Shown: positions 27,102 through 34,493 of the stretch, piece by piece | Position numbering within the stretch: the stretch's first letter is position 1 | How the letters are laid out: every line of letters starts with the position of its first letter | Source of the DNA: Streptomyces sp. T12 | GTDB taxonomy: Bacteria; Actinomycetota; Actinomycetes; Streptomycetales; Streptomycetaceae | Assembly (NCBI RefSeq): GCF_028736035.1 | Contig: NZ_CP117866.1 | Coordinates: 3,534,001-3,598,000, forward strand | Direction: 5' to 3' | Length of the DNA: 64,000 nucleotides | The notes under the pieces: model-generated | The model's input: only the letters and a program-made list of their open reading frames with translations | The model's database searches: none | What the model was told of the DNA's origin: nothing | Program-made: the position numbers and the translations under genes

Positions 27102-28607
27102 ATGTCGCAGATGCCCCAGCTGTCCGCCTGCCCGAGCTGCGAATGGCCGCTCGAGTCGGGTGACCGTTTCTGCGGTGCGTGCGGATACGACCTGTCCGCC
27201 GTGCCCGTACGGCCGGACGACAACCCGACCATCGTCATGAACGGCTCGGCGCCACCCCCTGCCACGGGTGCGCCCGGCATGGACTGGCCCGGCGCCGCCG
27301 CACCGGACGGCCCCGGCGGCCACGAACTGCCCCCGGGCACGCCCCCGCTCCCCCCGTCACCGCCGCCCGCCGCACCGGTGTCACCGACCGCGAGCGGTCC
27401 CGACGTGTCGCCGGGCTCCCCGGCCTCCGCCGCCCCCGGCCTCCCGGGTGGCGTCCCGGCCCCCGGCCACCCCGCCCCGCCCGTTTTCCCCACCGTCCCG
27501 GCCCCGGGCGGCCCCGGCGCGCCGGCCGGACCGCAGACGCCGCCCGCCACCGCGGGTCCCCCCGCCCCGACCGGCTCCCCCGTCTCCCCGGCCTCCGGAG
27601 TCCGTTTCGACCATCCTCCCGAGCCCGAGGAGTACCCCTTGCAGGCGCCCGATCCGCGCGTCGTCACCGACCTGCCCACCCCGCCCGAGGGCACCAAGGT
27701 GTGCGTGGCCTGCCGTGCGGGCCGCGTCGACCACGACGGGTACTGCGAGAACTGCGGGCACGCCCAGCCGCGTGAGCGCGACCACATGGAGCTGGACGCC
27801 GGCCTCGTCGCCGCCGTCAGCGACCGCGGTCTGCGCCACCACCGCAACGAGGACGCGTTCGCCGTCGCCTGCACCGCGCTGCCCGACGGCCGGCCCGCGG
27901 TCCTGGCGATCGTCTGCGACGGTGTGTCCTCGGCGACCCGCCCCGACGACGCCTCGATGGCCGCGTCCCGGGCGGCGAGCGAGTCGCTGCTGGCCGCCCT
28001 GCCGCGCGGCACACACCCGCAGCAGGCCATGCACGACGCGATCGTCGCCGCCGCGAACGCGGTCAACGCGCTGGCCGCCGAGCCGGCCACCGCCCGCGAG
28101 CAGGGCCCCCACCAGAACGCCCCCGCCTGCACGATCGTCGGCTCCGTGGTGACGCCCGAGCTGCTGATCGTCGGCTGGGTCGGCGACAGCCGCGTCTACT
28201 GGGTCCCGGTGGACCGCAGCACTCCCCCGGCCCGGCTCACCGAGGACGACTCCTGGGCCGCGCAGATGGTCGCCGCCGGCCTGATGAACGAGGCCGAGGC
28301 GTACGCCGACGAGCGCGCCCACGCGATCACGGGCTGGCTCGGCGCGGACGCCTACGAGTTGGAGCCGCACACCGCTTCCTTCAAGCCGGACCGTCCGGGT
28401 GTAGTGGTGGTGTGCACGGACGGGCTGTGGAACTACGCGGAGGCGGCCGACGAAATGGCCGAGGCCGTACCCCTCGACGCCGCCTCGCGCCCTCTGCACA
28501 GCGCCCAGGTGCTCGTCGGTCACGCCCTCGACGGCGGGGGCCACGACAACGTAACAGTGGCCGTCCTGCCGTTCCCGGCGCCGCCGATGGGGGCAGGATC
28601 GGCCTGA
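27102..28607 (+). CDS. PP2C-family protein phosphatase with zinc ribbons
   Basis: A 501-residue protein. The N-terminal zinc ribbon (CPSCEWPLESGDRFCGACG) is followed by a roughly 130-residue Pro/Gly/Ala linker, a second ribbon (CVACRAGRVDHDGYCENCG), then a PP2C domain. Metal-site segments are visible: RHHRNEDAF, AIVCDGVSS, VGDSRVYW, VCTDGLWNY and GGHDNVTVAVL. ATG 27102 lies three bases after the pknG stop, so translation is coupled. It probably dephosphorylates targets of the adjacent PknG-like kinase. Confidence 0.9.
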   Translation: MSQMPQLSACPSCEWPLESGDRFCGACGYDLSAVPVRPDDNPTIVMNGSAPPPATGAPGMDWPGAAAPDGPGGHELPPGTPPLPPSPPPAAPVSPTASGPDVSPGSPASAAPGLPGGVPAPGHPAPPVFPTVPAPGGPGAPAGPQTPPATAGPPAPTGSPVSPASGVRFDHPPEPEEYPLQAPDPRVVTDLPTPPEGTKVCVACRAGRVDHDGYCENCGHAQPRERDHMELDAGLVAAVSDRGLRHHRNEDAFAVACTALPDGRPAVLAIVCDGVSSATRPDDASMAASRAASESLLAALPRGTHPQQAMHDAIVAAANAVNALAAEPATAREQGPHQNAPACTIVGSVVTPELLIVGWVGDSRVYWVPVDRSTPPARLTEDDSWAAQMVAAGLMNEAEAYADERAHAITGWLGADAYELEPHTASFKPDRPGVVVVCTDGLWNYAEAADEMAEAVPLDAASRPLHSAQVLVGHALDGGGHDNVTVAVLPFPAPPMGAGSA

Positions 28608-28704
28608 GGCCGCACCGCGGGGACGGCCTCATCGGACCGGAGGGGACCGGTCCGCCTACAGCCATGGCCCCACCACGGGGTTCTTTAGGGGGATTTGAGA
28701 ACAC

Positions 28705-30051
28705 ATGGCCAATTTCTCGAAGTCGAACGTGCCGCAGTTCTCGGTGGACGTGTACCAGAACGAGTACCTGCCGGAGGGCGGTCGCGAGGTCAACGCGATC
28801 GTCACGGTGACCGCGACCGGTGGTGGCACGGTCGGAAGCGCGGTCGCGGCGCCTCACCTCTACTCGCCGGGGCAGGGCCCGTCCGCGGCCGTGGCGATCA
28901 TGGTCGACTGCTCGGGCTCGATGGACTACCCGCCGACCAAGATGCGCAACGCCCGCGACGCCACGGCCGCCGCGATCGACACCCTGCGCGACGGCGTGCA
29001 CTTCGCGGTGGTCGGCGGCACGCACGTGGCCAAGGAGGTCTATCCGGGGGGCGGCCGCCTGGCCGTGGCCGACGCCACCACCCGCGACCAGGCCAAGCAG
29101 GCTCTGCGCAGGCTCAGCGCGGGCGGCGGCACGGCCATCGGCACCTGGCTGCGCCTCGCCGACCACCTGCTGTCCTCGGCCGACGTCGCCATCCGGCACG
29201 GCATCCTGCTCACCGACGGCCGCAACGAACACGAGTCGCCGCAAGACCTCAAAGCCGCGCTCGACGCCTGTGCCGGACGCTTCACCTGTGACGCCCGCGG
29301 CGTGGGTACGGACTGGGAAGTGAAAGAAGTCACAGCAATCGCCTCGGCCCTGCTCGGCAGCGCCGACATCGTCGCCGACCCGGCCGGCCTGGCCGCCGAC
29401 TTCACGCAGATGATGGAGACGGCGATGGGCAAGGAGGTCGCGGACGTCGCCCTGCGCGTGTGGACGCCGGTCGGCACGACCATCAAGTTCGTCAAGCAGG
29501 TCGCGCCGACGGTCGAGGAGTTGACCGAGCGTCGCACCGAAGCCGGCCCGCGCGCCGGGGACTACCCCACCGGCTCCTGGGGAGACGAGTCCCGTGACTA
29601 CCACGTCTGCGTGGAGGTCCCCGCCGCCGACCTCGGCCGGGAGATGCTCGCCGCCCGGGTCTCCCTGGTCGTCCCGCAGCCTGACGGCACCGCGCAGAAC
29701 CTGGGCGCCCAGGGCCTCGTACGGGCCGTGTGGACGGACGACATGGTCGCCTCGACGTCGATCAACCCCCAGGTTGCCCACTACACGGGCCAAGCCGAAC
29801 TGGCACAAGCCATCCAGCAAGGTCTGGATCTGCGCAAAGCGGGGGATATGGATGGAGCAACGGCCAAACTGGGCCGGGCCGTTCAGCTCGCCAGCGCCTC
29901 CGGAAACGCGGATACGGCGAAACTCCTTGCGAAGGTGGTGGACGTGGTCGATGCCGCGGCAGGTACTGTGCGACTGAAGGCGAAGGTCGCGGAGGCCGAT
30001 GAGATGACTCTCGAAACACGGTCGACAAAGACTGTTCGTGTAAAGAAGTGA
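28705..30051 (+). CDS. VWA-domain protein of the PknG locus
   Basis: A 448-residue cytoplasmic protein with a von Willebrand factor A domain (about residues 60-240). The MIDAS motif is DCSGS (D68, S70, S72), supported by GGTAIGTW and LLTDGRNEHES. The rest is beta-rich, and the C-terminus carries helical KLGRAVQLA-type repeats. There is no signal peptide. It follows the PP2C gene and precedes an FHA gene. VWA proteins often assemble signalling complexes by metal-dependent contacts; its partners are unknown. Confidence 0.9.
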   Translation: MANFSKSNVPQFSVDVYQNEYLPEGGREVNAIVTVTATGGGTVGSAVAAPHLYSPGQGPSAAVAIMVDCSGSMDYPPTKMRNARDATAAAIDTLRDGVHFAVVGGTHVAKEVYPGGGRLAVADATTRDQAKQALRRLSAGGGTAIGTWLRLADHLLSSADVAIRHGILLTDGRNEHESPQDLKAALDACAGRFTCDARGVGTDWEVKEVTAIASALLGSADIVADPAGLAADFTQMMETAMGKEVADVALRVWTPVGTTIKFVKQVAPTVEELTERRTEAGPRAGDYPTGSWGDESRDYHVCVEVPAADLGREMLAARVSLVVPQPDGTAQNLGAQGLVRAVWTDDMVASTSINPQVAHYTGQAELAQAIQQGLDLRKAGDMDGATAKLGRAVQLASASGNADTAKLLAKVVDVVDAAAGTVRLKAKVAEADEMTLETRSTKTVRVKK

Positions 30052-30154
30052 CTGAGAACTGACTGAGCAGGACCCTGGAAAGCAGCGAGCCTGACCCCTT
30101 GGGGTTGGAGAAATCCGGTCGAACCGGCCGGAAAGGAGAGGGGGAAGCGCCGAC

Positions 30155-31717
30155 ATGCCGACCTGCCCGAACGGACACCAGTCGGGTTCCGACGACTGGT
30201 GCGAGGTCTGCGGTCACCGCATGGCCGGTGCCGTACCTCCACCCCCTCCGCCGCCGCCCCCGCCCGGCGGTGGCTACGGCTTCCCGCCCCCCGGCGGTCC
30301 CGGTGGCCCTGGTGGCCCCGGCGGTCCGTTCGGTGGCCCGAACACCGGTCAGCCGGGTGGCCCGCCGCCCATGTCCGCCGTTCCGGAGCCGGAGCTCTGC
30401 CCGCAGTGCCGTACGCCGCGTGAGGGCGGTGCGCCGTTCTGCGAGGAGTGCCGGTGGAACTTCCTGACCAACACGGCGACGTCGTACACCCCTGCCGCCC
30501 CGCGCACCCAGGCGCCCGGCGGCCCGGGCCTGCCCTCCCACTTCCAGCAGCAGTCGGCCCCACCGCCGTCGTTCGGCGGCGGTGACTCGTACGAGTACCA
30601 GGGCTCGCGCCCGTCCCAGGTGAACCGCCCGGCGGAGCCGATCCCGCCGTTCGGCGCGGAGCCGCCGGGGCCCGGTGGCGCTGGCGGTCCTGGTCCCGGT
30701 GGGTCCGGCGGTCCCGGCGGCATGGGTCCTGGTGGACCCGGCGGTCCCGGTGGACCCGGTCCCGGCCCGGGCGGTTTCGGCGCGGGTCCCGGCGGTCCTG
30801 GCAACCCGAACCCCGGTGGTCCCGGTAGCCATGGTGGACCCGGCGGCCCGGGCGGCTTCGGCGCAGGCCCTGGCGGTCCTGGCAACCCCAACCCCGGTGG
30901 CCCCGGTGCCCCTGGCGGCCCCGGCGGCTTCGGCCCGGGCCCCGGCGGTCCCGGTGGTCCGGGAGGCAACGGCCCCTCCGGCTTCGGCGGCGACCCGTCG
31001 CGGTCGGTTCCGCCGCCGCCCGGCCCCACTCCGCCCGGCGGTCCGGGCGCGACCAGTGGTGCTCCGCAGGCGTTCCAGCAGGCCGGCCCCGGCAGCCCGC
31101 CGGCCCCGCCCGGGTTCCCGCAGGAGACTCACCGTCCTCCGCAGCAGGGCGGCCCGTCCTTCGGCGGCGGTGACGACTGGGTGATCTCGCCGCCGTCGTC
31201 GGGTCCCGGCGCTCCCGGTGGCCCCGGCCCCGCTCAGGGCGGGTACGGCTACCCGCAGCCCGGCTCGAACCAGGCCCCGCCGCCCCCCGGTCCCGGCTAC
31301 CCGCAGCAGCCGACGACCTGGTCTGCGACCATCGGGCCGGACCGCGAGTACTTCATGGCGATGATGCAGCGCTCCGGCCCCGAGGCCGCGGGCCTGAACC
31401 TGCCCGCGTACTCGCCCGAGCAGCAGCGCGCCCTCACCGGCAACCAGGTCACCATCGGCCGCCGCCGCCACTCCACCGGCGACACCCCCGACATCGACCT
31501 GTCGGTGCCGCCGGAGGACCCGGGCGTCTCGCACCAGCACGCGGTCCTGGTCCAGCAGCCGGACGGCACCTGGGCGGTCGTCGACCAGAACTCGACGAAC
31601 GGCACGACGGTGAACGGCTCCGAGGACCCGATCCAGCCCTTCGTGCCGGTACCGCTGCAGGACGGCGACCGGGTGCACGTGGGCGCGTGGACGACGATCA
31701 CGATCCGGCGCGGCTAG
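30155..31717 (+). CDS. FHA-domain protein with zinc ribbons and Gly/Pro-rich linker
   Basis: A 520-residue protein. Two N-terminal zinc-ribbon-like motifs (CPNGHQSGSDDWCEVCG and CPQCRTPREGGAPFCEEC) precede a very long Gly/Pro-rich linker (about residues 160-390). The C-terminal FHA domain is intact: VTIGRRRHS, SHQHAVL and NSTNGTTVNG supply the phosphothreonine-binding residues. FHA proteins are the classical targets of PknG in relatives (GarA, OdhI), but this one is much longer than those. It is the last gene of the signalling locus, and its stop codon lies inside the left arm of a short inverted-repeat element. Confidence 0.9.
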   Translation: MPTCPNGHQSGSDDWCEVCGHRMAGAVPPPPPPPPPPGGGYGFPPPGGPGGPGGPGGPFGGPNTGQPGGPPPMSAVPEPELCPQCRTPREGGAPFCEECRWNFLTNTATSYTPAAPRTQAPGGPGLPSHFQQQSAPPPSFGGGDSYEYQGSRPSQVNRPAEPIPPFGAEPPGPGGAGGPGPGGSGGPGGMGPGGPGGPGGPGPGPGGFGAGPGGPGNPNPGGPGSHGGPGGPGGFGAGPGGPGNPNPGGPGAPGGPGGFGPGPGGPGGPGGNGPSGFGGDPSRSVPPPPGPTPPGGPGATSGAPQAFQQAGPGSPPAPPGFPQETHRPPQQGGPSFGGGDDWVISPPSSGPGAPGGPGPAQGGYGYPQPGSNQAPPPPGPGYPQQPTTWSATIGPDREYFMAMMQRSGPEAAGLNLPAYSPEQQRALTGNQVTIGRRRHSTGDTPDIDLSVPPEDPGVSHQHAVLVQQPDGTWAVVDQNSTNGTTVNGSEDPIQPFVPVPLQDGDRVHVGAWTTITIRRG

Positions 31718-31816
31718 GGCCTGTCGTTTGGATCAGGCCGGCTGAGAGAGACTGCGCCTCTCAACCGACCCGTGCCAGGCCCCGCGACGCCGGCATGATC
31801 CAAACGGCAGGCCCTA
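31715..31816. mobile_element. MITE-like 102-bp inverted-repeat element
   Basis: Arms at 31715-31735 and 31796-31816 are 21-base inverted repeats with one mismatch (core CGTTTGGATCA). The 60-base interior has a smaller stem (GAGAG with CTCTC). The left arm begins with the TAG that ends the FHA gene. Such short elements without a coding region are usually mobilised by a transposase encoded elsewhere. No target duplication is obvious. Confidence 0.55.
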
Positions 31817-31828
31817 GGTCTCTCGATA

Positions 31829-31882
31829 CCGGGAGGGGACGGTCGTACGGCACTTTCTCGCCGTACGACCGCCCCCTCCCGG
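31829..31882. terminator. Strong bidirectional terminator
   Basis: CCGGGAGGGGACGGTCGTAC at 31829-31848 pairs with the complementary segment ending at 31882 (one mismatch), leaving a short loop near ACTTTCTC. It separates the convergent FHA and methyltransferase genes. Confidence 0.85.
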
Positions 31883-31886
31883 CGTT

Positions 31887-32882
31887 TCAGCCGGGCAGCG
31901 CCCAGGCGTACGCCCCCTCGGGATCGTCCAGCCACGCCCACTCGTGCTCGCCGCTCACGGTGATCCCGTACCGCTCCCGCTGTGGCTGTCCCTCGCGCTC
32001 CCACAGCACGTACGCCTCCTGCGGATCGAGGCTGCCGCGGGTCAGGGCCAGCAGGAAGCGGAACAGCTCGTCGTCACGGGCCCGGCGCGGCAGTCCGCCC
32101 AGTTGCGCGCGCTCCGGCTCGGAGCGGGTCGCGCCGCGCAGCGGCACGAAGTAGGCGGGCGTGTGCAGGAAGCGCCCCTCGGCGTGCTCGGCGTCGCGTA
32201 CGGCGAGGGCGATCAGGCCGGTGGCGAGCGGTGCCAGGATGCGGGCGCCGGGGCGGCACTGGGCGAGCCAGGCGCGGGGGATCGACCGCAGGGTGCAGGT
32301 CGCGATGATCCGGTCGAAGGGGGCGCGTTCGGGCACGCCGCGTGCGCCGTCGCCGGTGACGACGACGGGGTGGTATCCGGCGGCGGCCAGGTGCTGGCGG
32401 GCCGACTCGGTGATGTCCGGCTCCAGGTCGACGGTGGTGACGAGGTCGTCGTCGCCGAGCCGGTGGGCGAGGAGGGCGGCGTTGTAGCCCGTGCCCGCGC
32501 CGATCTCCAGGACCCTGTTGCCGTCCTCCACCTCCAGCGCGACCAGCATCATCGCCATCAGGGACGGCTGGCTGCTGGAGGAGAGCAGCTCGCCGTCGCG
32601 CAGCCGGGTGGCCAGCGGGATGTCCGCGTACGCACCGCGCACCCAGCGCTCGCGTGCGGCCGGGTCGGGACTCTGACCCCAGCGGCGCTCGTAGCCGCCG
32701 ACGACGCCGACGTAGTAGTACGGCACGAACAGATGCCGCGGAACGGCGGCGAAGGCCTCCCGCCACACCGGGTCGTCGGCCCATGCCCCGCTCGCGTCGA
32801 TCTCGCTGACCAGTGCGGCCCGCGCCGCGGCGGCGACGTCGGCGAGCTCCTCGGCGTCCCTGCCGAGATCCTGCGCGCTCAT
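31887..32882 (-). CDS. Protein-L-isoaspartate O-methyltransferase-like protein
   Basis: A 331-residue SAM-dependent methyltransferase. ATG 32882 is chosen because the N-terminus from there (MSAQDLGRDAEELADVAAAA) is uniform, whereas the upstream extension overlaps the neighbouring gene's region. PCMT-type features are FAAVPRHLFVP, SSSSQPSLMAMML (substrate-loop region) and LEIGAGTGYNAALLAHRLG (SAM motif I). The C-terminal 120 residues exceed the normal PCMT length. The family repairs isoaspartyl residues, but many Streptomyces members act in peptide modification. It diverges from the globin gene. Confidence 0.88.
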   Translation of the reverse strand: MSAQDLGRDAEELADVAAAARAALVSEIDASGAWADDPVWREAFAAVPRHLFVPYYYVGVVGGYERRWGQSPDPAARERWVRGAYADIPLATRLRDGELLSSSSQPSLMAMMLVALEVEDGNRVLEIGAGTGYNAALLAHRLGDDDLVTTVDLEPDITESARQHLAAAGYHPVVVTGDGARGVPERAPFDRIIATCTLRSIPRAWLAQCRPGARILAPLATGLIALAVRDAEHAEGRFLHTPAYFVPLRGATRSEPERAQLGGLPRRARDDELFRFLLALTRGSLDPQEAYVLWEREGQPQRERYGITVSGEHEWAWLDDPEGAYAWALPG

Positions 32883-32991
32883 ACGTCCACTGTGCTGCGG
32901 CGGGCGGCACGAGGCGAGTGCCGCGGCCGGAATCAGTGGCTCGATGCGGGTGGTCCTAGGCCTTGAGTCCTGGGCCGCCCCGTCTGAGACC

Positions 32992-33405
32992 ATGGGTGAT
33001 GTGAATGAGATTCGGCGCGGCACGCTTCAGGAGCAGACCTTCTACGAGCAGGTCGGCGGGGAGGAGACCTTCCGCCGGCTCGTCCACCGTTTCTACGAGG
33101 GTGTCGCCGAGGACCCGCTCCTGCGGCCCATGTACCCCGAGGAGGACCTGGGTCCGGCAGCGGAGCGCCTGACCTTCTTCCTGATCCAGTACTGGGGCGG
33201 CCCGACGACGTACAGCGAGAACCGCGGCCACCCCCGGCTGCGGATGCGCCACGCCCCCTTCACCGTCGACCGCGCGGCCCACGACGCCTGGCTGAAGCAC
33301 ATGCGGGTCGCCGTCGACGAGCTCGGCCTCTCCGAGGAGCACGAGCGGACGCTGTGGAACTACCTGACGTATGCGGCGGCGTCGATGGTGAACACGGCGG
33401 GCTGA
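32992..33405 (+). CDS. Truncated haemoglobin, group II
   Basis: A 137-residue globin starting MGDVNEIRRG at ATG 32992. Visible features are the B-helix start FYEQVGGEETFRRLVHRFYE, the CD region YPEEDLGPAAERLTFFL, QYWGGPTTYSENRGHPRLRMRH (F-helix histidine region) and the conserved tryptophan in HDAWLKHM. Group II globins (TrHbO) bind O2 and detoxify reactive oxygen or nitrogen species. It stands alone, divergent from the PCMT-like gene. Confidence 0.93.
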   Translation: MGDVNEIRRGTLQEQTFYEQVGGEETFRRLVHRFYEGVAEDPLLRPMYPEEDLGPAAERLTFFLIQYWGGPTTYSENRGHPRLRMRHAPFTVDRAAHDAWLKHMRVAVDELGLSEEHERTLWNYLTYAAASMVNTAG

Positions 33406-33457
33406 GCCTGCGGCCCCCGCCTCCCTGGTGTAACCGAACGGAAATGCCGTACGGGTA

Positions 33458-33486
33458 TTGACGCGCCTTCGCCCTGGTGCCATGGT
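33458..33486 (+). promoter_or_regulatory. Probable promoter of the GntR-led operon
   Basis: TTGACG (33458-33463) and CATGGT (33481-33486) are 17 bases apart. The predicted start lies just before the operator-like repeats at 33502. Confidence 0.5.
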
Positions 33487-33501
33487 TACGCACATCGAGA
33501 C

Positions 33502-33530
33502 ATCAGATGTCTGACGTCAGATATCTGAGG
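33502..33530. promoter_or_regulatory. GntR/FCD operator-like nested palindrome
   Basis: CAGATGTCTG and CAGATATCTG flank the palindromic ACGT core, giving two overlapping dyads. It lies downstream of the predicted promoter and upstream of the GntR gene, as expected for autoregulation. Confidence 0.6.
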
Positions 33531-33612
33531 TTCCTGTCGAGGCCGCCGCACACACCCCGTACGGTGGCTCCGGCACCCGCCGTATCCTCATCCGCCCGCC
33601 GGAGGCCCGAAG

Positions 33613-34308
33613 ATGTCGCTCTCCGAAGAACTCGCCGAACGCCTGCTCAGCGAGATCATCGACGGCGTCTACCTGCCGGACGCCGCCCTCCCCCCGGAGG
33701 GCGAGCTCGCCGAGCAGTCCGCCGTGAGCCGCCTGACGGTGCGCGAGGCGGTCAAGCAGCTACGGGCACAGAACGTCGTCCGGGTGGTCCGCGGGCGCGG
33801 TACCTATGTGAACCCGCCGGACCGCTGGACGGCACTGGAGCCGGTGGTGCGTGCCGCGTCCCGCTCCTCCCAGGCCTCGCTCTCCGAGCGGCTCATCGAG
33901 GCCCGGCGCCTCATCGAGAACGGTGCGACGGAACTGGCCGCGCTGCGCCGCGACGAAACCGACCTCGCGGAGCTGCGGGAACACCTCGCCACGATGCGGG
34001 AGGCCGCGGACGAGGCCGACACGGAGAAGTTCGTGCAGGCCGACATCGACTTCCACGCCACGGTGATGCGGGCGACGGGCAACCTCTTCGTCCCCCTCCT
34101 CTTCGAACCCTTCGGTCCCCTCCTGGCCAAGGGCCGCCGCGAGACCTCCGCGGTCCCCCAGATCCGCGTCAACGCCATCGCCCACCACGAGGCGGTCCTT
34201 GCGGCCCTGGAATCCGGCGACCCCGACAAGGCCCGCGAGGCGATGAACGCCCATATGAACCAGACTGCCGACGACTATCGGACGCACGTGGCGAAGCCGG
34301 CCGAGTAG
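33613..34308 (+). CDS. GntR-family regulator, FadR/FCD subfamily
   Basis: A 231-residue regulator starting MSLSEELAERLLSEIIDGVY. The N-terminal winged helix contains PPEGELAEQSAVSRLTVREA; the C-terminal all-helical FCD domain has the Asp/His metal-ligand pattern (DIDFHATVMRATGN, ITHHEA-like IAHHEAVL). It precedes a kinase, aldolase, dehydrogenase and permease operon for a sugar acid, so its ligand is probably that acid or an intermediate. Its final codons lie in a 20-bp tandem repeat. Confidence 0.92.
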   Translation: MSLSEELAERLLSEIIDGVYLPDAALPPEGELAEQSAVSRLTVREAVKQLRAQNVVRVVRGRGTYVNPPDRWTALEPVVRAASRSSQASLSERLIEARRLIENGATELAALRRDETDLAELREHLATMREAADEADTEKFVQADIDFHATVMRATGNLFVPLLFEPFGPLLAKGRRETSAVPQIRVNAIAHHEAVLAALESGDPDKAREAMNAHMNQTADDYRTHVAKPAE

Positions 34309-34370
34309 CGGCGAAGCCGGCCGAGCAGCAGCGGAGCCGACCGAGCAGCAGCGAAGTCTGCCGAGCAACA
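34291..34370 (+). repeat. Four 20-bp tandem repeats spanning the gntR stop codon
   Basis: Units at 34291, 34311, 34331 and 34351 are variants of GCGAAGCCGGCCGAGCAGCA. The first unit encodes the last residues of the regulator and its TAG stop; only that unit carries the base that makes the stop. Slippage could change the C-terminus. Confidence 0.85.
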
Positions 34371-34493
34371 AGGCACATCGGGCAGCGGCAGCCCGGTAGT
34401 CGGTGTAGCCGCGCCCACCCGGCGCACCCTTCGCTCCCTCGTTCCCTTCACCACCCACCCCTACCCTCACGCACCCTCATCCCAGGAACCGCC

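Noticed and set aside
24804..27323. An 839-codon minus-strand frame opposite pknG
   Set aside because: High-GC DNA gives long antisense frames; it has no ribosome site and no recognisable motif, while the plus strand carries all kinase motifs.
30675..31184. CRISPR-like or tandem repeat array in the FHA gene
   Set aside because: The repeats are in-frame Gly/Pro codons of irregular length without spacers; they are low-complexity coding sequence.
29762..31678. Long minus-strand frame opposite the FHA gene
   Set aside because: It mirrors the GGP-repeat DNA; the plus-strand protein has intact zinc ribbons and FHA motifs.
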